Shown one piece after another: positions 50,952 to 58,500 of a stretch of DNA of 64,000 nt. The first letter of the stretch is position 1. Every line of letters starts with the position of its first letter. The translations under genes and the position numbers were made by a program. The notes under the pieces are model-generated. The model did not search any database, had not been told where the DNA came from, and saw only the letters and a program-made list of their open reading frames with translations. Source of the stretch: Halospina sp040196175 (lineage in GTDB: Bacteria > Pseudomonadota > Gammaproteobacteria > Pseudomonadales > Oleiphilaceae); assembly GCF_040196175.1 (NCBI RefSeq), contig NZ_JBEFNF010000010.1, positions 14,091 to 78,090 of the forward strand, read 5' to 3'.

Positions 50952-52668
50952 CCGCGTTCACCCACTGACGGACCACCTGCGCCACCCTTGCGGGATCTTC
51001 CGCAATCAGGCCTTTAACGGCGTTCAGCTCCTTATCATAGCTTTCACCAGTATCCGGCAAAAGCCGATCATCGTCACTGCCCATGGCTGAGCGGATCGAT
51101 TCACTGCCTTCAATATCGTCGAGACCACCAAGCCCTTCAAGGTCCGACTCACCACCACCGCCGCCACTACTTTCGCCACTTCCTCCAGCGGAGGCAAGCG
51201 TTCTGAGTGTGGGCCGAACCAGCAGAAGCGCCAGTGCGATAATCACGATACCGGCAATCACCGGGCGGATGCTGTCCTGGAACCAGGGCTGCTGGTAGAA
51301 CGGAACCGGTTCAATCTCAGGCTCTTTCTGCTCCGCAAAGCCTGTGTTGACTACAGTTACGCTATCGCCCCGGGCCGCCGAGAAGCCTACAGCATCACGG
51401 ATCAAACGGGTCAGGCGCTCAAGCTCCGCCTGGGGCCATTCGACACTGGTTGTCTCACCGGTGTCCGGGTTGGTGCGTTTAAGGTCATCCACAGCCACCG
51501 CCACGCTCAACCGGTTGACCGAGCCCGGCTCCTGGCGCGTGAAACTGAGCAACCGATCCACTTCATAGTTGCGGGTAGCAGAAGTACGGGAACTCCGAGA
51601 TCCGCCCCCCTCTTCACCGCCACCATCACCGGCCTGTTCCGGGGCCTCAGCTTCGCCCGGCGGCTGATTGGATAACGCGCCCGGAATGCCACCCGCACCG
51701 CCCTGACTGTTAACTTCCTCCACCGTCTTTTCGCTGCGCAAGGCCTGCTGCTCGGGATTGAAGATCTCCTCGGCCTGCTGGACAGCCTTGAAATCCATAT
51801 CCACCGAGACTTCCGCGTTGAAACGCTCACGTCCCATGATGGGCGCCAGGATGCCGGCAACACGGTCCTTGAGCCGATCCTCCACACGTTGCTGCATCTG
51901 GAACTTCTGCGCCATTCGCTGGGCGTCTTCGTTGTTCACATTGGCGGAAAGGTGGTTACCCTGCTGATCCACAACCGTGACATCGTCCCGGCTCATCTGG
52001 GGCACGCTGCCGGCCACCAGATTGATCACGGAGCGCACTTGCCCCTCTCCCATACGACGTCCGGAGCCCAGGTCCACCATCACGGATGCGGACGGATTGC
52101 GGTTGTCACTGACAAAGACCGAATCTTCGGGAATGGCCAGGTGCACACGCGAATTGCGCACCGAGCCCATGGCCTGGACCGTCTTTGCCAGCTCGCCTTC
52201 CAGGCTGCGATGGAACCGAGCCTTCTCCATGAACTGGGAGGTACCCAGACCCTGATCCTGCATGATGATATCGAACCCCATGCCCTGATCCTGAGTTACG
52301 CCTTCCCGGGCCAGGGCAAGACGCGCGTCATGGATGTCGTCGGAGGCTACCAGAAGGGCTCCGCTACGGTGCTCAATGCGGTAATCAACACCGGTGCTGT
52401 CCAGCACACGGGTCAATTCGGCGGGATCATACTCACTCATGTCCCCGACCAACGCTTTGTAATCCGAGCCCTGGGCCCAGAGCACCAACGCCACGGCGAG
52501 TGCCACACTGGCGGCCAGCCCGACGATCAGCCCCACCTGGCGCAGCAGCGTCACGCTATTGGCACCCAGCCGGAAGGTGGTATAGCCGCCCGTGCCGCTC
52601 TCGTTACCCTGCTCACCACCGCTAGCCGGCGGGTTGGTCTGTTGCGTTTCAGCCGGTACGTTCGCCAT
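50944..52668 (-). CDS. fliF: Flagellar MS-ring protein FliF
   Basis: A 574-residue MS-ring protein with two membrane helices (VGLIVGLAASVALAVALVLWA and PVIAGIVIIALALLLVRPTL), ring-building motifs (LALAREGVTQDQGMGFDIMQ-like; AKTVQAMGSVRNSRVHLAIPE) and the C-terminal FliG-binding tail (DPARVAQVVRQWVNADE). It lies 54 bases after fliE. Confidence 0.98.
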   Translation of the reverse strand: MANVPAETQQTNPPASGGEQGNESGTGGYTTFRLGANSVTLLRQVGLIVGLAASVALAVALVLWAQGSDYKALVGDMSEYDPAELTRVLDSTGVDYRIEHRSGALLVASDDIHDARLALAREGVTQDQGMGFDIIMQDQGLGTSQFMEKARFHRSLEGELAKTVQAMGSVRNSRVHLAIPEDSVFVSDNRNPSASVMVDLGSGRRMGEGQVRSVINLVAGSVPQMSRDDVTVVDQQGNHLSANVNNEDAQRMAQKFQMQQRVEDRLKDRVAGILAPIMGRERFNAEVSVDMDFKAVQQAEEIFNPEQQALRSEKTVEEVNSQGGAGGIPGALSNQPPGEAEAPEQAGDGGGEEGGGSRSSRTSATRNYEVDRLLSFTRQEPGSVNRLSVAVAVDDLKRTNPDTGETTSVEWPQAELERLTRLIRDAVGFSAARGDSVTVVNTGFAEQKEPEIEPVPFYQQPWFQDSIRPVIAGIVIIALALLLVRPTLRTLASAGGSGESSGGGGGESDLEGLGGLDDIEGSESIRSAMGSDDDRLLPDTGESYDKELNAVKGLIAEDPARVAQVVRQWVNADE

Positions 52669-52722
52669 TGTGCGCTCCTGTCACCACACGCCGCCAGCAG
52701 GCGGAGCCCCCGTTAAACCGAA

Positions 52723-53097
52723 TCAGATCGGCATGTTCATGATCTTCTCGTAGGCCTTGACCACACGATTGCGTACCTGGGTGGTGGCCTCAAAGGCCAC
52801 TGAGGCCTTTTCGCTTTCCACCATTACGCGGGTGATGTCAACCTCCGGGTCACCCTGGGTGTAACGGGTCTTGAGATCCGATGATGTCTGCTGGAGCTCG
52901 TTAACCTGATTAACCGCCCCCTGCAGCGTGTCCATGAAACTGGGGCCCTCACCCTCCTGGACTTCACCCGGCTTCTGACCCGGCTGCATCTGCTCCGGAC
53001 GCAGTTGATCGGGCTGCACCTGCTGGCGCTCCTGCATCTGTTCACGCAGCGCGCGAATATCAGTCAACACGGAGTTTACATCAGCTCGTTCCACCAT
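52723..53097 (-). CDS. fliE: Flagellar hook-basal body protein FliE
   Basis: A 124-residue FliE linking the MS ring to the rod. The conserved C-terminal half (VNELQQTSSDLKTRYTQGD, VDITRVMVESEKASVAFEATTQVRNRVV in parts, then AYEKIMNMPI) is intact; the N-terminal half is Gln/Pro-rich. The ATG at 53097 is chosen from homology; the open frame reaches 53160. It is preceded by a sigma-54-type promoter and opens the fliEFGHIJ operon. Confidence 0.95.
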   Translation of the reverse strand: MVERADVNSVLTDIRALREQMQERQQVQPDQLRPEQMQPGQKPGEVQEGEGPSFMDTLQGAVNQVNELQQTSSDLKTRYTQGDPEVDITRVMVESEKASVAFEATTQVRNRVVKAYEKIMNMPI

Positions 53098-53155
53098 TGT
53101 CTTCCTCCCGGTGCTCTGGCGTCCGCCATGGGCAGCTTCATCTGGGGAACCGGGA

Positions 53156-53171
53156 AGCAAACTCCAGGCCA
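53156..53171 (-). promoter_or_regulatory. Sigma-54-type promoter upstream of fliE
   Basis: On the minus strand TGGCCTGGAGTTTGCT fits TGGC-N8-TGC(A/T) with ten bases between GG and GC, about 60 bases before the fliE ATG. The site lies in the 219-base fleR-fliE gap and is the expected FleR-controlled promoter. Confidence 0.75.
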
Positions 53172-53272
53172 GGAATAATTTTTCTAATAATTACAAACAA
53201 CTGCGTGCCTATCAGGAAAGGATTTGATGACAGGGGGCAGAATTAACGGGTGGGTCGACGTGATTTTGACAC

Positions 53273-53297
53273 AAAAAACCCGGGCCAGATGCCCGGG
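53273..53297 (-). terminator. Intrinsic terminator after fleR
   Basis: On the minus strand a seven-base perfect stem (CCCGGGC/GCCCGGG) with a five-base loop is followed directly by six T residues. It lies 20 bases after the fleR stop, separating fleSR from the fliE operon. Confidence 0.9.
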
Positions 53298-53316
53298 CAG
53301 GCACGAGGACAGGGCG

Positions 53317-54774
53317 TCAGACGGACGCCAGCTCTTGTTCAGGATTAATGCCGTAGTCACGCATCTGCGCAAGCTTATACCGCAGCGTTCGGGGGCTGAT
53401 GCCGAGGCGTTCCGCGGCCTGTTTGCGCCGTCCACGCTCATCACGCAGCGTCTGCAGTATGATCCGGAACTCACGCTGGCGCAGGTCATCTCCCAGAGAC
53501 GCGTCCTGGGCATCATCCTCTTGCGCTGAATCCTCTTCCGGTGCGCCCTCATCCGCGCGCGCCACCGCTTCGATGCCGCTATCATTCGACTGCTCTGGCC
53601 CGGGCTCCTGCCGGGGTGCACGTGGCGGCGGTGCAGCACCGGTCATGCTCTGGTCCAGGCTAAGATCCCGGTCGGTAATAACCTGTCCCTGCTGCAGGAT
53701 CAGGGCCCGCTGGATGGCGTTATCAAGCTCCCGCACATTGCCCGGCCAGTCGTACTCGTAAATAACCCCGCGAGCGCTGGGATCCAGCGTCACCCCGGTC
53801 ATGTGCATCTGGCGGGCGTGCTTTTCGAGCAAGTGTTCAGCCAGCGGCAGGATGTCGTCGCGGCGCTCGCGCAGCGGCAGCCACTGCAACGGGAACACAC
53901 CCAACCGGTAGTACAGATCTTCACGGAAGCGGCCCGCAGCAACGTTCTGCTGGAGATCCCGGTTGGTGGTGGCGATCACCCGCACGTCCAGCTGGATGCT
54001 GCGGCGCCCCCCAACCCGCTCCACTTCGCGCTCCTGCAACACCCGCAGGAGCTTGGCCTGAAGACCAATCTCCATCTCCGAGATCTCATCCAGAAGCAGT
54101 GTGCCACCATTAGCCTGCTCGAACTTACCCGGCGAGGCCTGATGGGCGCCGGTGAAGGCGCCTTTTTCATGACCGAACAGAATCGCCTCCAGCATGTTCT
54201 CCGGAATCGCGGCGCAGTTGATGGCCACAAAGGGTTGGGAAGCGCGATTCGACTCGTCGTGGATATAGCGGGCAAGCACCTCCTTGCCTGTGCCGCTTTC
54301 GCCACAGATAAGCACAGTGGAATCCGTGGCGGCAACCTTACGGGCAAGCTGGAACATCCGCCTGCTGGCGGCGTCCTCGGCAATCGCCCGCTTGGCACTA
54401 CCGGAGGCGGGGCCACCGAGCACCCGCGCCACAATATCCGTAAGCACCTGTGGCTCAAAGGGCTTGGCAAGATAGTCCACCGCGCCGGCCTGCATGGCGG
54501 AAACCGCCTGCTCAATCCGGCCATACGCGGTCATCAGCAGCACCGGTACACCGGGATGCTGACGCTGGATCTCCGCCAGAAGGCTGATACCGTCCATGCC
54601 GGGCATCTGCACGTCACTGATCACCAGATCCACAGGGCCAGCCGCCAGTGTCTCCAGTGCCTGCTCACCACTGGCCGCCTCACTGACGCGATAGCGCTTC
54701 ACTTCCAGGGTGGTAACCAGTGCCTCCTGCAGCTCCCCGTCGTCCTCAACAATCAGTATCTTCTGTTTTGCCAT
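53317..54774 (-). CDS. fleR: Sigma-54-dependent flagellar response regulator FleR (FlrC)
   Basis: A 485-residue NtrC-type activator. Receiver with Asp54 (LVISDVQMPGMDG). AAA+ domain with Walker A GESGTGKEVLARY, the sigma-54 contact loop EKGAFTGAHQAS and Walker B GGTLLLDEISEM. C-terminal Fis-type helix-turn-helix (QTLRDERGRRKQAAERLGISPRTLRYKLAQ in parts). It activates mid-class flagellar promoters such as fliE, flgB and flgK after phosphorylation by FleS, encoded 27 bases upstream. Confidence 0.96.
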   Translation of the reverse strand: MAKQKILIVEDDGELQEALVTTLEVKRYRVSEAASGEQALETLAAGPVDLVISDVQMPGMDGISLLAEIQRQHPGVPVLLMTAYGRIEQAVSAMQAGAVDYLAKPFEPQVLTDIVARVLGGPASGSAKRAIAEDAASRRMFQLARKVAATDSTVLICGESGTGKEVLARYIHDESNRASQPFVAINCAAIPENMLEAILFGHEKGAFTGAHQASPGKFEQANGGTLLLDEISEMEIGLQAKLLRVLQEREVERVGGRRSIQLDVRVIATTNRDLQQNVAAGRFREDLYYRLGVFPLQWLPLRERRDDILPLAEHLLEKHARQMHMTGVTLDPSARGVIYEYDWPGNVRELDNAIQRALILQQGQVITDRDLSLDQSMTGAAPPPRAPRQEPGPEQSNDSGIEAVARADEGAPEEDSAQEDDAQDASLGDDLRQREFRIILQTLRDERGRRKQAAERLGISPRTLRYKLAQMRDYGINPEQELASV

Positions 54775-54801
54775 GACTATCTCTCCGATAAAAGCTCGGG
54801 A

Positions 54802-56043
54802 TCACCCATTATTCGGCGTGGTAAGAGGCAACGTGATGATTGCGCTCGTGCCGCTGTGCCCGTCCGATGCCAGCTCAAAGCGCCCCTTGTGCGCCTGTAC
54901 CACTGCATTGACCACAGCCAGGCCCAGACCCGTGCCATGGGACTTGGTCGTCACAAACGCCTCTGTGACACGCTCAGGCTCATCCGGCGAAAGGCCCGGT
55001 CCGTTGTCCTGCAGGCAGAAACGGACTTCGCCGTCCGCCTGTGAGACACTCAGCGACAGCGCATCCGCACCTGCTTCCAGGCTGTTGTTGATCAGGTTAA
55101 GGCAGGCGCCAACCAGGGCTTCGCGATTGCAGGCGATCGCTCCCTGGGGCACATGATCCGGTGCCGCAAGTGTTGCCCTGCGGGTCTGGAGCGCGGTCTC
55201 CGAATTCTGCACAACCGCTTGCACCCATTCGCCAACGCCCAGCTGCTCTGCCAGCCGGATATCCCCCCGGGCGAAAATGAGCATGTCCCGTACCTGCTGC
55301 TCCAGATGCTGTAGACGCGCCATCAGCTTGCCGGCGCAGCGCTCATGCATTTCCGCGTCCAGATCTTCTTCGTACAGGTGACCGGCATAGAGCATAGCCG
55401 CCGAAAGCGGCGTCCGGATCTGGTGGGCCAGCGACGCCACCATGCGACCCATGGAGGACAGGCGCTCGGAACGCGCCAGGCGGGACTGCAGTTCGCGGGT
55501 TTCGGTCAGATCGGTAAGCAGAATCAGCTGGCCAGGTTCGTTATCCATTGAGCGGATGTCGATATTCACCCTGCGTCCGTCATTGAGAGAGACCTCATGA
55601 CCATCATCGCGTCGGGGAGCGAAAGCCCTCTGGATCACGTCGACCCAGCGCTGGCCTTCCAGCGGCTCACCCAGCAGTTCCACCGCAGCCGGGTTGCACT
55701 GGCTGATCACCCCCTGGCTGTCGAGCACCACAACCCCGGCAGGCAGCACGTCCAGAAGGGTTGAAAGTCGGTTGGCAACCTTTTCGCGCTCTTCCAACTC
55801 ATCACGGCGTCGCCGCTCCTCGCTGCTGAGCTGCCCCGCAAGCTCATTCACGCGTTCTTCCAGCGTCCGGTAGGAATCGGTGATCTGGCGCGACATCTGG
55901 TTGAACCGTTCCAGCGCCTCATCCACAGGCCCGGTATCCGGCTCGTGATGAGCGCCGAAAAGGGAGGTCACCTTGTCGTTCGCATCCGCGGCCGCGTTAT
56001 GCGGGGCTTCGGATTCATTACGCTCGGATGTCTGCTGGCTCAT
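54802..56043 (-). CDS. fleS: Flagellar sensor histidine kinase FleS (FlrB)
   Basis: A 413-residue cytoplasmic kinase. A PAS domain (~80-180; LDVLPAGVVVLDSQGVISQCNPAAVELLGEP in parts) is followed by the HisKA box with the phosphorylated histidine (MVASLAHQIRTPLSAAMLY) and HATPase (LINNSLEAGADAL, DNGPGLSPDEPERVTEAFVTTKSHGTGLGLAVV in parts). No membrane segment. The ATG at 56043 has a GGGAGAAG ribosome-binding site; eight codons upstream are also open. It pairs with FleR downstream and has a sigma-54-type promoter. Confidence 0.95.
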   Translation of the reverse strand: MSQQTSERNESEAPHNAAADANDKVTSLFGAHHEPDTGPVDEALERFNQMSRQITDSYRTLEERVNELAGQLSSEERRRRDELEEREKVANRLSTLLDVLPAGVVVLDSQGVISQCNPAAVELLGEPLEGQRWVDVIQRAFAPRRDDGHEVSLNDGRRVNIDIRSMDNEPGQLILLTDLTETRELQSRLARSERLSSMGRMVASLAHQIRTPLSAAMLYAGHLYEEDLDAEMHERCAGKLMARLQHLEQQVRDMLIFARGDIRLAEQLGVGEWVQAVVQNSETALQTRRATLAAPDHVPQGAIACNREALVGACLNLINNSLEAGADALSLSVSQADGEVRFCLQDNGPGLSPDEPERVTEAFVTTKSHGTGLGLAVVNAVVQAHKGRFELASDGHSGTSAIITLPLTTPNNG

Positions 56044-56106
56044 GGACTTCTCCCGTACCGATGCCACGCTCCATGCGCAGCTTTTCGTTCAGTTCAGGGA
56101 GACAGG

Positions 56107-56122
56107 AGCAGATTCCGTGCCA
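56107..56122 (-). promoter_or_regulatory. Sigma-54-type promoter upstream of fleS
   Basis: On the minus strand TGGCACGGAATCTGCT matches TGGCACG-N4-TTGCT at all but one position, about 65 bases before the fleS ATG and in the 153-base fleQ-fleS gap. It is the expected FleQ-controlled fleSR promoter. Confidence 0.85.
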
Positions 56123-56196
56123 CCTATATTTTTCTCTTCAAATTCCTATAGATGGCGGATAAAGGCATGCAAGCAAGCCAATTTTTTGTCGCGGCT

Positions 56197-57630
56197 TCAG
56201 GACTCGGATGCTTCCCTGAGGCCATATTTGCGCACTTTTTCCACCAACGTAGTGCGGCGGATCCGGAGCTTCTCGGCCGCCCGGGCCACGACGCCATCCG
56301 CTTCGTTGAGGGCTTGCTCAATCAGAGTCTTTTCCAGATTCGATAGATAATCCTTGAGATCCAGACCATTCACCGGAAGCAGCGCCGGTGAGTCCAGGTT
56401 GTTGAGCCCCTCAATATCGGCAGGCATCCCCGAATCCTCGGTTTCGTGGGACTCATCCAGATCGTCCACATAGCGGAATTTACGCGGCAGCTCCGGGACG
56501 CCCACCACCCCGTAGGGGTGCATGATGGCCAGGCGCTCGACCAGATTCGCCAGTTCCCTCACATTCCCCGGCCAGTCATGGCGGCAGAGGCTCATAATGG
56601 CGGCGGAGTTCAGGCGGATCGAGCCACGCTTTTCTTTTTCCATCCGGGAAATGAGCTCATTAATCAGCAGTGGTATGTCCTCCACACGCTCACGCAGGGA
56701 GGGCATCTCCAGCGGGAAGACATTGAGGCGATAGTAGAGATCTTCACGGAATTCACCGTTTTCGATCATGGTTTCAAGATTCTTGTGAGTTGCAGCGATC
56801 ACCCTCACGTCGGTTTTCATGGTGCGATTGCCACCAACCCGTTCGTAGGTGCGTTCCTGTAAGACTCGCAGGATCTTGACCTGCATGCTCAGCGGCATAT
56901 CACCAATCTCGTCAAGAAACAGGGTGCCACCCTCGGCGAGTTCAAACCGTCCGGCACGCGAGCTGATGGCGCCGGTGAACGCGCCCTTCTCATGACCGAA
57001 GAGTTCACTTTCAAGCAGCTCACCGGGAATCGCACCGCAATTGACCGGCACAAAGGGCTTATCCCGGCGGGGAGAATGGTAGTGGAGATTACGGGCCACC
57101 ACTTCCTTGCCCGTCCCAGACTCGCCCGTGATCAACACACTTACTTCTTTATCGGCGACCTGGGCCATGAGCTGGCGTACGTGCTGGACTCGGCGGCTTG
57201 TCCCCACCAGGCTACGGAAAAGCTGCACCTCCCGCTGCTGGGCCCGCTGGCCACTGCGCGCATACTGTTCCCGATACACCTGGGCCCGATAGATCGAGTC
57301 TACAAATTTTGTGTAGTTCGGGGGCCAGGCAATACGCGCGATGATACGGGATTCCGCCTCCTCGCTCAGGCCTTCAAGACAATGCTCGCCAATCTGCAGA
57401 AAAGGCACACCGGCCTGGCGCTGGGCTATCCCATTGAGGTGTTCCACGGCCGCGCTGCTTTCGCCATCAACGACTACCGCACCAACATCATCGGTCTGTT
57501 CCAGGGGCGCGATCCAGTACTCGGGATCAGCGGCATACACCACCTCCCCGATGAACTCCAGGATCAGGCAGAGATCGTGTCGACGCTGTTCGTCGTCCAC
57601 AACGAGAAAAACAACGGCAGTCTCGGGCAT
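56197..57630 (-). CDS. fleQ: Flagellar master regulator FleQ (FlrA)
   Basis: A 477-residue sigma-54 activator at the top of the flagellar hierarchy. N-terminal FleQ-type receiver-like domain (~5-120) without a clear phospho-acceptor site. AAA+ domain with Walker A GESGTGKEVVARN, GAFTGA loop (HEKGAFTGAISSR) and Walker B GGTLFLDEIGDM. C-terminal helix-turn-helix (ADGVVARAAEKLRIRRTTLVEKVRKYG in parts). Homologues bind c-di-GMP at the AAA+ domain. The start at 57630 (MPETAVVFLVVDD) aligns with FleQ. An ATG at 57681 would add 17 residues, but it lies only about 13 bases after the predicted transcription start. Confidence 0.95.
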   Translation of the reverse strand: MPETAVVFLVVDDEQRRHDLCLILEFIGEVVYAADPEYWIAPLEQTDDVGAVVVDGESSAAVEHLNGIAQRQAGVPFLQIGEHCLEGLSEEAESRIIARIAWPPNYTKFVDSIYRAQVYREQYARSGQRAQQREVQLFRSLVGTSRRVQHVRQLMAQVADKEVSVLITGESGTGKEVVARNLHYHSPRRDKPFVPVNCGAIPGELLESELFGHEKGAFTGAISSRAGRFELAEGGTLFLDEIGDMPLSMQVKILRVLQERTYERVGGNRTMKTDVRVIAATHKNLETMIENGEFREDLYYRLNVFPLEMPSLRERVEDIPLLINELISRMEKEKRGSIRLNSAAIMSLCRHDWPGNVRELANLVERLAIMHPYGVVGVPELPRKFRYVDDLDESHETEDSGMPADIEGLNNLDSPALLPVNGLDLKDYLSNLEKTLIEQALNEADGVVARAAEKLRIRRTTLVEKVRKYGLREASES

Positions 57631-57700
57631 CGAACCAGCAGCCTTGGGGTCAGGACGTTTATAATGGTTCCGTGAATCCATCGTCACGGGATTGTCACGT

Positions 57701-57729
57701 ATTTAAGACTCTGAGGGCGCCGGAGTCAA
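57701..57729 (-). promoter_or_regulatory. Sigma-70 promoter for fleQ
   Basis: On the minus strand TTGACT (57729-57724) and TTAAAT (57706-57701) are separated by exactly 17 bases. A predicted start near 57694 leaves a leader of about 65 bases to the ATG at 57630. This fits a top-level regulator expressed by housekeeping sigma factor. Confidence 0.65.
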
Positions 57730-57769
57730 TTTTATGACGCAGCTTTTCTCGGTGGCGTCATTCTACGGG

Positions 57770-58057
57770 CTACTGATTGTCGAGATACGCCTTCGCCGCT
57801 TTCTGGGTTCGGTTGGTTGAACGTAACGCCTGAGCCGCCTCATCACGCTCCTCCTCTGAGCCCTCGCGGGCCTGGTCATAGAGCGTCTGAAGGCGCTCCA
57901 CCGCCGACCTTACCCGTTCCTCGCCCAGCTGATCAGCATCCGCCACAGCCTCATCGACACTGCGACGGACCTCATCATCAAGTGCTGCCAGTGACGCCCA
58001 ATCCTTATGCGCAACCAGTGACTCCACCCGGCTGAGCATATCCTCAAGTGCTACCAT
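57770..58057 (-). CDS. fliT: FliT-like flagellar chaperone
   Basis: A 95-residue helical protein (MVALEDMLSRVESLVAHKDWASLAALD onward) with the size, heptad pattern and position (just upstream of fleQ) of FliT-family export chaperones in polarly flagellated relatives. FliT chaperones the cap protein FliD. Here fliD and fliS are not adjacent: the next gene is unrelated and divergent. Sequence identity alone is not diagnostic for this short family. Confidence 0.72.
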   Translation of the reverse strand: MVALEDMLSRVESLVAHKDWASLAALDDEVRRSVDEAVADADQLGEERVRSAVERLQTLYDQAREGSEEERDEAAQALRSTNRTQKAAKAYLDNQ

Positions 58058-58084
58058 CCCGATATTCCTCTCGATAGCGTGACA

Positions 58085-58111
58085 GAATCGGCTGCCAGAA
58101 TAGCCGGTTTC
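58085..58111 (-). promoter_or_regulatory. Possible sigma-28 promoter for fliT
   Basis: On the minus strand GAAA-N15-GCCGATTC resembles the FliA consensus TAAA-N15-GCCGATAA (three of four and six of eight bases). It lies 28-54 bases before the fliT ATG. Short consensus, so moderate certainty. Confidence 0.45.
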
Positions 58112-58167
58112 CTTTGAAAATGGTCCGGAATGCCATTAATCTCGATTCCGTTATCCCAATATCCCCA

Positions 58168-58485
58168 ATGAGCGCACGATCCGACAAGACCATGCAAGAT
58201 CAGCAGAATGACGCGTACATTGCCATTGCCAGAGCCTGCCTCAAAGCCATCAATCGGGCTGCCGATGATGGGCGTGAGCGTGCCGAACAGATCCAGATGG
58301 TCTATCAGGCCATCGATGAAGCCTTCCAGGAACAGCTCGAGCCCTATCAGCAGCAGCTGCGCGACTACCGCTCAATCCTGGAAAGGATCGCCAACGGCAG
58401 CCTGAACGTCCAGCAGATGAGAGAACTGGCGGAGGCTGCAGTTGCCGACAGCACCGAACGCGACCAGGATGAACCCCTGCACTGA
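58168..58485 (+). CDS. Small helical hypothetical protein
   Basis: A 105-residue, probably all-helical cytoplasmic protein of unknown function (YIAIARACLKAINRAADDGRERAEQIQMVYQAIDEAF in parts, then a C-terminal helix around ERIANGSLNVQQMRELAEAA). No recognised motif. The start is uncertain: no candidate has a clear ribosome-binding site, and ATGs at 58120 and 58192 are in frame. It ends 15 bases before the protease gene, so the two are probably cotranscribed. It is divergent from fliT. Confidence 0.65.
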   Translation: MSARSDKTMQDQQNDAYIAIARACLKAINRAADDGRERAEQIQMVYQAIDEAFQEQLEPYQQQLRDYRSILERIANGSLNVQQMRELAEAAVADSTERDQDEPLH

Positions 58486-58500
58486 CCCGGAGCCCGGCCC

